From Streptomyces sp. NBC_00483 (GTDB lineage Bacteria; Actinomycetota; Actinomycetes; Streptomycetales; Streptomycetaceae), in contig NZ_CP107880.1 of the NCBI RefSeq assembly GCF_036013745.1, forward strand, positions 9,734,001 to 9,798,000: 64,000 nucleotides of DNA, given 5' to 3'. The notes under the pieces are model-generated. The model had not been told where the DNA came from. It saw only the letters and a program-made list of their open reading frames with translations, and searched no databases. Within the stretch, counting starts at the first letter, position 1, and every line of letters starts with the position of its first letter. A program made the translations under genes and the position numbers. Of this stretch, positions 35,578-44,646 are shown in pieces.

Positions 35578-35609
35578 CGGGCCCCGTACGCACGGGTGCG
35601 CGGGGCCCG
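35578..35609 (+). terminator. Strong hairpin terminator after GH2
   Basis: CGGGCCCCG (35578-35586) pairs with CGGGGCCCG (35601-35609); inside, GCAC and GTGC extend the stem. It begins 10 bp after the GH2 stop. Confidence 0.7.
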
Positions 35610-35727
35610 CGATGCTCACGGGTGGCTTCACCCGCCGCGCGACAGCGCCGGTGGCCTGGTCCGACGAAGCCGCCGCCTCGGCTGCCACCATGACCCAGGA
35701 CGGACACACACGCCTGGAGGTCACCGC

Positions 35728-36117
35728 ATGCCGGCAAAACCCATGCAGATCGCGGCCCTTGTCGTCGACGCCGAGGACCCCGAGCGGCTGGCCGCCTTCT
35801 GGTCCGAGCTGCTCGGGCGGCCGATCGAGACGCGTACGGGCCCGTACATCTGGCTGCGCCGGGAGGGCGGCCTGGTGTTCGGGTTCCAGCGGAATCCGCG
35901 GCCCACGCCCGGCAAGGACCGTATGCACGTCGACCTCACCTCGCCGGACCTCGCCGCCGAGCAGCAGCGGGTCGAGGCGCTCGGTGGGCGGCGGCTCGAG
36001 GAGTACGACGAGGGCGGGTTCCTGGTGATGGCGGACCCGGAGGGCAACGAGTTCTGCATCCTGCCCGAAGGGTCCGTGGACATGGACGACGACGGGCGCG
36101 CCCACTACCTGGAGTGA
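35728..36117 (+). CDS. VOC family (glyoxalase-like) protein
   Basis: 129-residue single-chain vicinal-oxygen-chelate protein: LVVDAEDPERLAAFWSELLG, the RMHVDLTSPDLAAEQQ strand and VMADPEGNEFCILP, the pattern of small actinomycete VOC proteins of unknown substrate. GGAGG precedes the ATG by 7 nt. Its last 13 bp overlap the convergent permease gene. Confidence 0.88.
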   Translation: MPAKPMQIAALVVDAEDPERLAAFWSELLGRPIETRTGPYIWLRREGGLVFGFQRNPRPTPGKDRMHVDLTSPDLAAEQQRVEALGGRRLEEYDEGGFLVMADPEGNEFCILPEGSVDMDDDGRAHYLE

Positions 36118-37595
36118 TCCGGCTCGCTGGAGTGGTCGACCGGCTCGCGGGCGGCCGGGACCGTCCCCTCCGGCGCCGTACTGTCCGGCAGCGCCGCCGC
36201 CGTCTCGTACCGCCGGGCCCCGAACCGGTACACGACCACCAGCACCAAAAAGAACGGCAGGCCCGCCTTCCAGGAGTCGTCCAGGCCCTCGATGAACAGG
36301 GTGGAGACCAGGATCGCCGCGAGGGCGAGGGCCGCCGCGACGGTGGTGAAGGGGGCGCCGCGCAGCCGGGCCGGTGAGGCGGGCAGGCCGTGCCGGGTGC
36401 GGTGGCGGCGGAAGGCCAGGTGCGTGGCCAGGATGAGGATCCACACCACCAGCGCGCCGAACACCGAGATGCCGAAGAGCATGATGTACGCCGTGTCCTC
36501 GGAGTGCACCGAGAGGAGCGCGGCCGCGCCCAGGCCGATGCCGGATACGGCGAGCGCCCGGTGCGGGACGCCCCGCGTACCGACCCGCGCGAACAGTCGC
36601 GGCGCGTGCCGGTCCACCGCCAGGGAGTGGATCATGCGCGTTGCCAGGTACGTGTTGGCGTTGGCGCTGGAGAGGGCCGCGGTGAGGACGACGAAGTTCA
36701 TGATGCCGGCCGCCGCCGGGATGCCCGCGACGTCGAAGAGCTGCACGAAGGGGCTCGCCGTGACGTCGCCGCCCTTCGCGGTGCGCGTCCACGGCACGAC
36801 GGTGACGACGATCGCCATGGCCAGGACGTAGAACAGCGCGAGGCGGACGACCATCCGCCGGGCGGCACGGGGGATGTCCCGCACCGGGTTCTCGGACTCG
36901 GCCGCGGTCACCGCAATGATTTCGGTGCCGATATAGCTGAAGATCACGAAGACGAAGGCGGTGGCGAGGCCGCTCATACCGTGTGGCAGCAGTCCGCCGT
37001 GTCCGGAGAGGTTCGAGGTACCGACCGCCGGGTGGCCCGGCAGGCCGAGGAATACGTACGCGCAGCCCAGCAGCACGAACACACCGATCGCGGTGATCTT
37101 GATGGTGGAGAACCAGTACTCCAGGCGGCCGAACACCCCGACGCTCAGCGCGTTCGCCGCGAGGAGCAGCAGCGAGAACGCCACCACCGGGAGCCAGAGC
37201 GGGAGTTCGGGCCACCAGAAGCGCACGTAGATGCCGGCCGCGATCACCTCGCCACCGATCGCGATCACCTGGATCGTCCAGTACGTCCAGCGGATCACGA
37301 ACCCCGCGAGCGGGCCCAGATAGTGCCGCGCGATGCTGCCGAAGGAACCGGCCGCCGGATGCACGGACGTCATCTCGGCGAGCGCCCAGCCGATCACCAG
37401 GGCGATCAGCGCGCAGACCACATAGGCGATCACCGTGGCCGGGCCCGCGGCCGAGATGGCGAGACTCGAACCGAGGAACAGGCCGGTGCCGATGGCGCCG
37501 CCGAGCCCCATCATGCTGAGCTGACGCCCGGTCAGGGACCGCTTCAGGCCGTGGTCTTGCGGTGGTACCGGGTCGGTGCGCGGGTCGTCGGGCAT
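36105..37595 (-). CDS. Amino-acid permease (APC superfamily)
   Basis: 496-residue transporter with about twelve helices. SMMGLGGAIGTGLFLGSSLA is the helix-1 substrate motif; EMTSVHPAAGSFGSIARHYL, SYIGTEIIAVTAAESENPVR and HRALAVSGIGLGAAALL follow in family order (GabP/AnsP/LysP-like). Substrate not assignable. It lies 42 bp downstream of a PLP enzyme and probably shares its operon; together with the XRE-cupin regulator this suggests uptake and use of an amino acid or amine. Confidence 0.92.
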   Translation of the reverse strand: MPDDPRTDPVPPQDHGLKRSLTGRQLSMMGLGGAIGTGLFLGSSLAISAAGPATVIAYVVCALIALVIGWALAEMTSVHPAAGSFGSIARHYLGPLAGFVIRWTYWTIQVIAIGGEVIAAGIYVRFWWPELPLWLPVVAFSLLLLAANALSVGVFGRLEYWFSTIKITAIGVFVLLGCAYVFLGLPGHPAVGTSNLSGHGGLLPHGMSGLATAFVFVIFSYIGTEIIAVTAAESENPVRDIPRAARRMVVRLALFYVLAMAIVVTVVPWTRTAKGGDVTASPFVQLFDVAGIPAAAGIMNFVVLTAALSSANANTYLATRMIHSLAVDRHAPRLFARVGTRGVPHRALAVSGIGLGAAALLSVHSEDTAYIMLFGISVFGALVVWILILATHLAFRRHRTRHGLPASPARLRGAPFTTVAAALALAAILVSTLFIEGLDDSWKAGLPFFLVLVVVYRFGARRYETAAALPDSTAPEGTVPAAREPVDHSSEPDHSR

Positions 37596-37637
37596 GTCAC
37601 TCGCTCCGTGGTGGGTGCGGTGTTCCTGGACGTGCGC

Positions 37638-38801
37638 CTACTTGGCGCGTATCTCGCCGAGCGCGGCGATCAGCGCGTCGACGTCGGAGAGGGTGTTGTA
37701 GTAGTGGAACGAGACGCGGAGCAGGGTGCCGCGCGGACTGGTGACGATGCGGCGCTCGGCGAGCGCGCCGGCCAGCGCGTCCGGATCCGGGTCGGCGAAC
37801 GCCACCTGTGGCCCGCGCAGTTCGGGGTCGGCGGGCGAGGCCAGTGTCTCGCCGGTCTCGGTGAGGCGCTGGTGGGCGTACGCGGTGAGTTCGCGGATGT
37901 GCGCCTCGACGTCCTTGCCGTCGAGCTCCGCCAGCGTGCGCAGGCCGGCCGCGGCGGCGTACGCGGAAGGGATCGACGGTGTGCCGGTCTCGAAGCGTCG
38001 CGCGGTGTCGGGGAAGTCGAGCGCACGGGGATCGAAACCGAAGGGATCGACCCGCCCGAACCACCCGGTGAGCTGCGGCGCCACCTCGTCCCGCACACCG
38101 CCCCGCACATACAGAAAGGCGATGCCGGGAACGCCCAGCAGATACTTCAGCGCGCCGCACACCAGGTAGTCGCAGTCCAACTCCCGTACGCCGACGGGGA
38201 GTACGCCGAGCCCCTGGTACGCGTCGATGAACACGCGCGCGCCCGCGGCCCGCGCCGCCCGGATGGTGTCGGTGACCGGCAGCCGGACGCCGTTGCGGTA
38301 CGACACCAGGGGGATGGAGACGAGATGGGTGGAGTCGTCGATGGCGTCCGCGTACCCGGCGGCGGGGACGATCCCGTCCTCGTCCGGCACGTGCCGCACC
38401 TGCGCGCCCCGCCCGCCCTGCGCGAGCCACACATGCGCGATGGACGGAAACTCCATGTCCGTCGTGACCAGGCCCGGACGGTGTGACCAGTCCAGCGTCG
38501 AAGCCACCTGGTACGCCCCCTCGGAGGCGCAGCTCACCACCGCGATCTCGTCCGTGGTGGCACCGATGTGCGCGGCGAACGCGGCGCGCGCGGCGTCGAC
38601 CTGCACCATCCACTCGCCCCACGGCGCGCCGTGACTGCGCATGGACCACTGGAAGTCCTGGAGCGCCGCCAGTACGTGCTCGGACGCCGCTCCCTGGCTG
38701 CAACTGGCCAGGTGGACCGTGTCCTTGAGGGAGGGGAACCGGGCGCGGAAGCGTTCGGGTGTGTCCAGGGTGTCGATCGGCACGGGGCGACTCGCATTCA
38801 A
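37638..38801 (-). CDS. PLP-dependent class V aminotransferase-like enzyme
   Basis: About 385-residue enzyme of the class V aminotransferase/cysteine-desulfurase fold: LASCSQGAASEHVLAALQDF near the start, VVSCASEGAYQVASTL, the PLP ring Asp in VFIDAYQGLG and the Schiff-base Lys in CGALKYLLGVPG. Reaction unknown (aminotransferase, epimerase or lyase). The longest frame starts with TTG at 38801; a GTG at 38783 is an alternative, and neither has a good ribosome site. Followed by the amino-acid permease. Confidence 0.85.
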   Translation of the reverse strand: MNASRPVPIDTLDTPERFRARFPSLKDTVHLASCSQGAASEHVLAALQDFQWSMRSHGAPWGEWMVQVDAARAAFAAHIGATTDEIAVVSCASEGAYQVASTLDWSHRPGLVTTDMEFPSIAHVWLAQGGRGAQVRHVPDEDGIVPAAGYADAIDDSTHLVSIPLVSYRNGVRLPVTDTIRAARAAGARVFIDAYQGLGVLPVGVRELDCDYLVCGALKYLLGVPGIAFLYVRGGVRDEVAPQLTGWFGRVDPFGFDPRALDFPDTARRFETGTPSIPSAYAAAAGLRTLAELDGKDVEAHIRELTAYAHQRLTETGETLASPADPELRGPQVAFADPDPDALAGALAERRIVTSPRGTLLRVSFHYYNTLSDVDALIAALGEIRAK

Positions 38802-38807
38802 TCCCGG

Positions 38808-38819
38808 TGAACTTGTTCA
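38808..38819. promoter_or_regulatory. TGAAC-TT-GTTCA palindrome upstream of PLP enzyme
   Basis: TGAACTTGTTCA has perfect 5-bp arms and lies directly before the PLP enzyme start, between it and the XRE-cupin gene: a plausible operator for that regulator (inference). Confidence 0.45.
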
Positions 38820-38892
38820 GTGCGGGTGATCGAATCAGCCCGGTGCGTGCCGCGTCAATGGGTCTGCGGGTACCGGTACTTGGGCACCGGGG

Positions 38893-39429
38893 TCATCGGC
38901 TCGGCGGTGTCACACTCACCAGAAACCGCGCGGTCTCCCCACCCTCGTTGACGTACCGGTGCGGGACACGGGAGTCGAACGTGCAGCTGTCGCCGGGACC
39001 CAACTCGTAGCGCCCGTCGCCCGCTTCGACGACCAGGCTGCCGCTCACCAGCAGCACGCACTCCTCGGACGGATGGCTGTAGCGGGCGTCGGAGGACGCC
39101 CCGCCCGGCTCCAGCGTGCCCTCCAGGACCTCGAGCCGCGCCGACCCGGCCGACACCCGCGTGTACTCGATCCCGCCCTGTGGCGACCGCACCTGAATCC
39201 GCCGCTCGCGGCGCACCAGCGCGACCTCCTCCGCCTCGTCCTGCCGGAACAGGTCGAAGAGCGGGAGCCCGAGAGCGGCGGAGAGCCGGCGCAGCGTTTC
39301 GAGGCTGGGGTCGGTGAGCCCGCGCTCGACCTGACTGACGAGCCCGGTCGACACCCCGGCCGCCGCCGCCAGCTCCCGCACGGTCATCTTGTGGGCCTTG
39401 CGCAGCTCGCGTATCCGATTGCCGATCAC
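38893..39429 (-). CDS. XRE-family regulator with cupin domain
   Basis: 178-residue regulator: HTH IRELRKAHKMTVRELAAAAG then STGLVSQVERGLTDPSLETL, and a C-terminal cupin (YSHPSEECVLLVSGSLVVEA, YELGPGDSCTFDSRVPHRYV) of the PuuR/SutR kind that binds small amines or amino acids. GTG at 39429, weak ribosome site. Upstream of the PLP enzyme and permease on the same strand, so probably their regulator. Confidence 0.92.
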   Translation of the reverse strand: MIGNRIRELRKAHKMTVRELAAAAGVSTGLVSQVERGLTDPSLETLRRLSAALGLPLFDLFRQDEAEEVALVRRERRIQVRSPQGGIEYTRVSAGSARLEVLEGTLEPGGASSDARYSHPSEECVLLVSGSLVVEAGDGRYELGPGDSCTFDSRVPHRYVNEGGETARFLVSVTPPSR

Positions 39430-39473
39430 GGGGCGAGGCTAGACCACCGCGGCCCGTCCTCCGAGGGGGCCGG

Positions 39474-41075
39474 TCAATTGATGCGCCGCGCGGCACCCGC
39501 CCACGCCTTGTCCCGCAGTACGTACTTCTGGATCTTCCCGGTCGACGTCTTGGGCAGCTCGCCGAAGGTCACCGACTTCGGGGCCTTGAAGCGGGCGAGG
39601 CGGGTGCGGACGTGGTCGATGATCTCCGCTGCGGTCGCCGAGGCGCCGTCCCGGAGGGTGACGTACGCGGCCGGGACCTCGCCCCAGCGTTCGTCGGGGA
39701 CCGCGATCACCGCCGCTTCAAGCACCGCGGAGTGGTCCATGATGGCCTGTTCGACCTCGACCGACGCGATGTTCTCGCCGCCCGAGACGATGACGTCCTT
39801 GGAGCGGTCCCGCAGCTCAACGTAGCCGTCGGCGTGCACGACACCGATGTCGCCGGTGCGGAACCAGCCGTCCGGGGCGGCGGCCGCCGTCGCCTCCGGG
39901 TCGTCCAAGTAGCCGAGCATGACGTTGTTGCCGCGCAGCGCTATCTGGCCGGTGGTCGTGCCGTCCGCCGGGACGTCGGTGCCGTCGTCGGCGATCACAC
40001 GGGCCGTGCACGAGATCATGTTGCCCACGCCCTGGCGGGCCTTGAGACGGGCCTGCGCCGCGCCGTCCAGGGAGTCCCACTCGGGGCGCCAGTCGCACAG
40101 CATCGCGGGTCCGTACGTCTCCGTGAGCCCGTACAGATGCGTGACGTCGAAGCCCAACTCGCCCATCCGGCGCAGGATCGCGGGGGACGGCGGGGCGCCG
40201 CCCGTCGCCATGCGGATGGTGCGGTTCTTCGGCAGCGGGGCCGCCTCCTGGGCGTAGGCGATCATCGAGAGAACCGTGGGCGCGCCGTTGAGGTGTGTCA
40301 CGCCCTCCTCGCGGATCAGCCGCCACACCTCGGTGGGATCGAGCTTCGGCAGGCACACGTGCGTGGCGGCCGCCGCGGTCACCGCCCAGGGGAAGCACCA
40401 GCCGTTGCAGTGGAACATCGGCAGCGTCCACAGGTGCACGGCGGAGGGCGTGAGTCCCGTGTGGCCGACCATTGCCACCGCTTGCAGGTACGCGCCTCTG
40501 TGGTGGTACATCACGCCCTTGGGGCGGCCCGTCGTACCCGATGTGTAGTTGACGGCGAGGAGGGAGCGCTCGTCAGTCGGGGTGCGGTGGAGCGGCTCGG
40601 CCCCGGCCAGCAGGGACTCGTACTCCGCGCCCGCCCTGATCCGGCGCGGCGGAGCGTCCAGGTGGGCCAGCGCGTCGTCGACCAGGACGTCGAACGACGG
40701 GTCGTGGATCAGCACGGACGCCTTCGAATGGCTGAGGATGTACGCCACTTCGGCCGCCGCGAGCCGCGTGTTCACCGCCACGAGCGGCACACCTGCCCAC
40801 GGAACGCCGTAGTGCGCCTCCAGGAGCACGTGCGTGTTCGGCGCGAGCACCGCCACCGGGCGCCCGCCGGCCAGCGGCGCCAGGCCGCCCGCCAGGCGGG
40901 TGCACCGATCGTGCAACTCCGCGTAGGTCCACCGCCGTTCACCGTCGACGACACCGATCCTGTCGCCGTGCGCCGCGGCGGCACGGTCCAGATACGCGGT
41001 GGGGGTCAGCGGCTCGTACGACAGCGCGTCGAGAGACGGGGCGACGAGAGACGGGGCGGCGGCGGGATCCGGCAT
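39474..41075 (-). CDS. Acyl-CoA synthetase (AMP-forming, medium/long chain type)
   Basis: 533-residue adenylate-forming ligase: P-loop LAVNYTSGTTGRPKGVMYHH, HLYGLTETYGPAML, GWFRTGDIG, DRSKDVIVSGGENIASVEVE and the C-terminal catalytic Lys motif LPKTSTGKIQKYVLR. The pattern HLWTLPMFHCNGWCFPWAVT is typical of the FadD-like/AAE family. AAGGAGG lies 5 nt before the ATG. First gene of the leftward series with the XRE-cupin, PLP enzyme and permease genes; whether they form one pathway is unclear. Confidence 0.92.
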   Translation of the reverse strand: MPDPAAAPSLVAPSLDALSYEPLTPTAYLDRAAAAHGDRIGVVDGERRWTYAELHDRCTRLAGGLAPLAGGRPVAVLAPNTHVLLEAHYGVPWAGVPLVAVNTRLAAAEVAYILSHSKASVLIHDPSFDVLVDDALAHLDAPPRRIRAGAEYESLLAGAEPLHRTPTDERSLLAVNYTSGTTGRPKGVMYHHRGAYLQAVAMVGHTGLTPSAVHLWTLPMFHCNGWCFPWAVTAAAATHVCLPKLDPTEVWRLIREEGVTHLNGAPTVLSMIAYAQEAAPLPKNRTIRMATGGAPPSPAILRRMGELGFDVTHLYGLTETYGPAMLCDWRPEWDSLDGAAQARLKARQGVGNMISCTARVIADDGTDVPADGTTTGQIALRGNNVMLGYLDDPEATAAAAPDGWFRTGDIGVVHADGYVELRDRSKDVIVSGGENIASVEVEQAIMDHSAVLEAAVIAVPDERWGEVPAAYVTLRDGASATAAEIIDHVRTRLARFKAPKSVTFGELPKTSTGKIQKYVLRDKAWAGAARRIN

Positions 41076-41189
41076 GGCGTCCTCCTTGACGGAGCATGGC
41101 GTCCTCCCCGGCGGGAGTCGGAGCTTGCCTACCCCGTCCGATGCCCGCCAAGCCGTGGGAACAGCGCACGCCGGGCCTCGCCCGCGAGG

Positions 41190-42161
41190 TCAGGCGTCGG
41201 CGAGCTGCGTGTCCAGCGCCGCGAGGAGCCAGTCGTGGGCCGTGCCCGGAGTCGGTTCCGGGTGGGCGCCGTCCGGGGTGGTCAGCTCCGCCACCAGGTC
41301 CCAGTAGCGGTCGAGGCGCGGATCGGAAGCGAGCTGCCGGGAGAGGCCGCGGCGGAAGGCCGACGTGTCGCGGGACCCGGTGACACTCGCGTACGTCGTG
41401 ACGAAGCAGTCGAGCGCCTCGCCCGGCGCGGGGGCATCGCCCGCCCGCATCGGCTTGGCCGCCAGGTCGTAGGCCTCGGCCAACCCGGCGTACAGCACGG
41501 CGGATTCGCGCGCGCCCGCCGTGCGGTGCGCGGCGGGCTGGGTGGGCTCCATGTCCGGCGAGCACGGGCGTGACACCAGCGCGCACAGCCGGGCGAAGGC
41601 GAGTACCTGGCCCGGGGACGGTGCGTCGGGAGGCGCCGGAACGGTGGCCTCCAGAAAGGCCGTTCGCGAGGATGCCGGCATCCGTGGCGGCAGCCAGCCC
41701 CGCCAGAACCTGGCCAGTGGCGCAGTGCTCGGCGGTGTATCCAGGGAGCCGACGAGTTGCAGCCGGTCCGCCCGCTCCTGCGGCGGGCACTCCTGAACGA
41801 GGCGCAGCGCCGCCTCCTGCCAGCGCAACGCGCTGAGCCGGGAGCCGATCGTGCGCAGCTGCCCCGCGACCGCGTCCTCCAGTGCCCCGTCCGCCCCCGC
41901 CCGCTCGTCGACGATGCGCCGCACCTCTGGGACGGGCAGGCCCAGACCGCGCAGCGAGCGGATCGTCCGGAGCCGGTCCAGCGCGTCGGCGCCGTACCGG
42001 CGGTGCCCGCCCGCGCTGCGGGTGCGCTCCGGGAGCAGTCCGTTGTCGGAGTAGAAGCGGACGGTCTTGACGGTCGTGCCCGCGTGCTCGGCGAGCTCAC
42101 CGATGCTCCACAGTCCGTCGGACGAGCCGGATTCCGCGGGCGAGTCGATCGACAGGTGCAC
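41190..42161 (-). CDS. MerR family transcriptional regulator
   Basis: 323-residue regulator with N-terminal MerR HTH (LWSIGELAEHAGTTVKTVRF, GGHRRYGADALDRLRTIRSL), a dimer helix (ALEDAVAGQLRTIGSRLSAL) and a long helical C-terminal domain that may bind an effector. GTG at 42161 with GGGAGG 5 nt upstream. It is divergent from the two-domain hydrolase gene, whose promoter has the 19-bp spacing characteristic of MerR activation. Confidence 0.92.
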   Translation of the reverse strand: MHLSIDSPAESGSSDGLWSIGELAEHAGTTVKTVRFYSDNGLLPERTRSAGGHRRYGADALDRLRTIRSLRGLGLPVPEVRRIVDERAGADGALEDAVAGQLRTIGSRLSALRWQEAALRLVQECPPQERADRLQLVGSLDTPPSTAPLARFWRGWLPPRMPASSRTAFLEATVPAPPDAPSPGQVLAFARLCALVSRPCSPDMEPTQPAAHRTAGARESAVLYAGLAEAYDLAAKPMRAGDAPAPGEALDCFVTTYASVTGSRDTSAFRRGLSRQLASDPRLDRYWDLVAELTTPDGAHPEPTPGTAHDWLLAALDTQLADA

Positions 42162-42192
42162 TTGAACCTCCCTCAGGGGGAGTTCCTAACGT
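42162..42192 (+). promoter_or_regulatory. MerR-type promoter with 19-bp spacer
   Basis: TTGAAC (42162-42167), 19-bp spacer, TAACGT (42187-42192). The spacer carries the near-palindrome CTCCC-TCAG-GGGGAG. Overlong spacers bridged by a central palindrome are the hallmark of promoters activated by MerR proteins. It drives the hydrolase gene at 42232. Confidence 0.75.
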
Positions 42193-42231
42193 ACCTGCCA
42201 TCGCTGACAGCCACTGAGGGAGGACGCGGAG

Positions 42232-43749
42232 ATGACGGAGTTCGTGGTGGTACCGGGCCTGTTCACGGGCCCGGACGCGTGGCGGGACACGGCCGGGAAA
42301 CTGGCGGCAGAGGGCGCGAAGGTCCAGGTGGTGGATCTCGGTCCGGTCAGGGACCTGGAAGCGCACATCGCAAGGGTCGTGGCGGCCATCGACACCATCG
42401 CGGTCGGGGAGGGACAGGACGTCGTCCTCGTCGGGCACGACTACGGTGCGTACCCGGCGGTGGGGGCGGCGGACCGGCGGGCCCACCGCGTCGCGCGGAT
42501 CGTGTACCTGGACACGGGGCCGGTGCAGGACGGCGCCGTGCCCCTCGCCGCGGTGCCCGACCAGGAGCTGCGTGAGGTTCTGGCAGAGGACGGGGACATC
42601 AAGGGGGAGCTGCCGGTTCCTCCCCGGGAGGAGTGGCGGCGCTGGGGGAGCACCGCCGGGGTGTCCGACGAGGCCCTGGACCGACTGACCGCACACGCCA
42701 CGCCTCAACCGCTCGGCACCTTGCTGCAACCGCTGCGGCTGACCGCCGCGGGGAAGGGCCTCCCGACCACGGGAGTGCTCTGCGCGGAGAGCGGCGCGAC
42801 CATCGACACCGTCCGCATGCTGCTCCGCTTCGGCGACCCGACGATCAAGGCGCTCGTCCGCCCGGACGTGACCTTCTTCGAACTGCCCACCGGGCACTGG
42901 CCGATGCTCTCCTGCCCGGACGAACTCGCCGACGTACTCCTGCGAGCGGCGGCCGACGAAGGCACGCGTCTTGAAGCCGCGGGCGAGGAGGAAGCGACGC
43001 AGCCCGGATACCTCCGGCCGTTCCTCCTGGACGTACCGGAGATCCCGCGCGAACGGCGCGGCGCCATCGACCTGTACGTCCCCGAAGGCGTCCACGTCCC
43101 CGAGGGCGCGGAAACCGGGGAGCCGCGCCCCGCGATCGTGTTCGTGCACGGCGGACCCGTGGCGGAGGACGCACGACCGACGCCGCGCGACTGGCCGACC
43201 CTGATCGGCTACGCCCGCTTCGCGGCGTCACAAGGCGCGATCGGCGTCACCCTCGACCACCGGCTGCATGCGGTCACCGCGTATCCGACGGCGGCCGAGG
43301 ACGTGGCCGCCGCGGTGGCCGAGGTGCGCGCGGATCCGCGGGTCGACGCGGACCGGATCGCGCTGTGGTTCTTCTCCGGCGGCGGCCCTCTGACGGCGCC
43401 GTGGCTGGCCGAGGCCCCGCCGTGGCTGCGCTGCCTGGCGGCGAGCTATCCGATCATGGCGCCACTGCCCAACTGGGGCGTGAACGACCCCCGGTTCCGG
43501 CCCGCGGACGTGGTGGCGCACGGGGCGACGCCGCCCTTCGTCCTCATCCGGGTCGGCCGCGAGGCCCCGGCCGTTGCGACGACGGTGGCCGAGTTCGTCG
43601 GGGCGGCCGAGGCGGGCGGCGCCCCGGTCGAGGTGATCGACGTACCGGAGGCGCCGCACGCCTTCGAGGGCCTCGACCACAGTGACTCCGCGCGGGAGGC
43701 GGTGAGGGAGGCGATGGGCCGGGTGCTGGGACGGTTGGGACTGAAGTGA
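42232..43749 (+). CDS. Fused two-domain alpha/beta hydrolase
   Basis: 505-residue protein made of two alpha/beta-hydrolase domains. Residues 1-245 (FVVVPGLFTGPDAWRDTAGK, elbow LVGHDYGAYPAV, C-terminal TGHWPMLSCPDEL) have Asp in the nucleophile position, as in haloalkane dehalogenases and epoxide hydrolases. Residues about 265-505 (AIVFVHGGPV, elbow WFFSGGGPLT, APHAFEGLDH) have Ser and resemble dienelactone-hydrolase/BD-FAE proteins. An acidic linker near residues 248-260 joins them. GAGGGAGGA precedes the ATG. Probably induced through the divergent MerR protein; substrate unknown. Confidence 0.88.
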   Translation: MTEFVVVPGLFTGPDAWRDTAGKLAAEGAKVQVVDLGPVRDLEAHIARVVAAIDTIAVGEGQDVVLVGHDYGAYPAVGAADRRAHRVARIVYLDTGPVQDGAVPLAAVPDQELREVLAEDGDIKGELPVPPREEWRRWGSTAGVSDEALDRLTAHATPQPLGTLLQPLRLTAAGKGLPTTGVLCAESGATIDTVRMLLRFGDPTIKALVRPDVTFFELPTGHWPMLSCPDELADVLLRAAADEGTRLEAAGEEEATQPGYLRPFLLDVPEIPRERRGAIDLYVPEGVHVPEGAETGEPRPAIVFVHGGPVAEDARPTPRDWPTLIGYARFAASQGAIGVTLDHRLHAVTAYPTAAEDVAAAVAEVRADPRVDADRIALWFFSGGGPLTAPWLAEAPPWLRCLAASYPIMAPLPNWGVNDPRFRPADVVAHGATPPFVLIRVGREAPAVATTVAEFVGAAEAGGAPVEVIDVPEAPHAFEGLDHSDSAREAVREAMGRVLGRLGLK

Positions 43750-43770
43750 GACGCCCGGCCGCGTGGGCCC

Positions 43771-44646
43771 TCAGCCGCCGTACAACTCGCTGAGCAACGC
43801 GATGGCCGCGTGCGTACTGGGATGGGGATCCCGCTCGTTCCAGATCACCCGCACCGGCACCGGATCCGCGCCCGACACCGGGCGGAAGACGACACCCTCG
43901 CGCCGGTACTGGGCGACGGTGGCCTGCGGGGTGACGCCGACGCAGCGGCCGGTGGCGATGGCGGCGAGCCAGTCGTCGACGTCGGCCGTGTACTCGACGT
44001 CGCCGTGCGGGTCGCCGGGCCACAGGTCGGCGGTGGTCGTGCCGGTGCGCCGGTCCACGACGACGGTGCGCTCGCGGATGTCCGCGAGGGGGACGCGTCG
44101 GCGCCCGGCCCAGGGGTCGTCGGTGGCCATGACGACGTAGCGGGGTTCGTGGCCGACGACGGCGGATGCGTAGCGGCGGCGCAGATCGGTCCGGTGGCGT
44201 ACGACGGCCAGATCGCCGGCCTCCTCGGCGAGTCCGCCGGTGGGGCTGTTGTGCCGCACCAGGAGCAACTCGACGTCCGGGTACCGCTGGTGCCAGCGGC
44301 GCTGGAACTCGGTGGTGTGCCGCCCGAACGCTCCCCAGGCATGCCCGATCCGCAGCCGCGTGTGGCCCGTGGTGGCCTCGCGCACGAGGTTCTCGGCCTC
44401 GGTGAGCAGCTGCCGGGCGCGGTGGACGACCCGGACGCCGGTGGTGGTGGGTGTGACGGCGCGGCTCGTGCGGTGCAGGAGGCGCACGCCGAGCACGGTC
44501 TCCAGCGCGTGCAGGGTGCGGGACACCGAGGCCTGGGAGACGCCGAGTTGGATCGCGGCGTCGGTGAAGCTGCCCGTGTCGACGATGGCGAGCAGGCAGC
44601 GCAGATGCCGCAGCTCGAGCCCGGCGAGGCCGCTTCCTTCATCCAT
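43771..44646 (-). CDS. LysR family transcriptional regulator
   Basis: About 291-residue LysR-type protein: LELRHLRCLLAIVDTGSFTD then LGVSQASVSRTLHALETVLG and RAVTPTTTGVRVVHRA, followed by an effector domain (LRIGHAWGAFGRHTTEFQRR etc.). The ATG at 44646 is at the normal distance from the HTH; the frame is open to 44727. A perfect palindrome covers the start codon region. Divergent from an EamA exporter gene, which it probably controls. Confidence 0.9.
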   Translation of the reverse strand: MDEGSGLAGLELRHLRCLLAIVDTGSFTDAAIQLGVSQASVSRTLHALETVLGVRLLHRTSRAVTPTTTGVRVVHRARQLLTEAENLVREATTGHTRLRIGHAWGAFGRHTTEFQRRWHQRYPDVELLLVRHNSPTGGLAEEAGDLAVVRHRTDLRRRYASAVVGHEPRYVVMATDDPWAGRRRVPLADIRERTVVVDRRTGTTTADLWPGDPHGDVEYTADVDDWLAAIATGRCVGVTPQATVAQYRREGVVFRPVSGADPVPVRVIWNERDPHPSTHAAIALLSELYGG

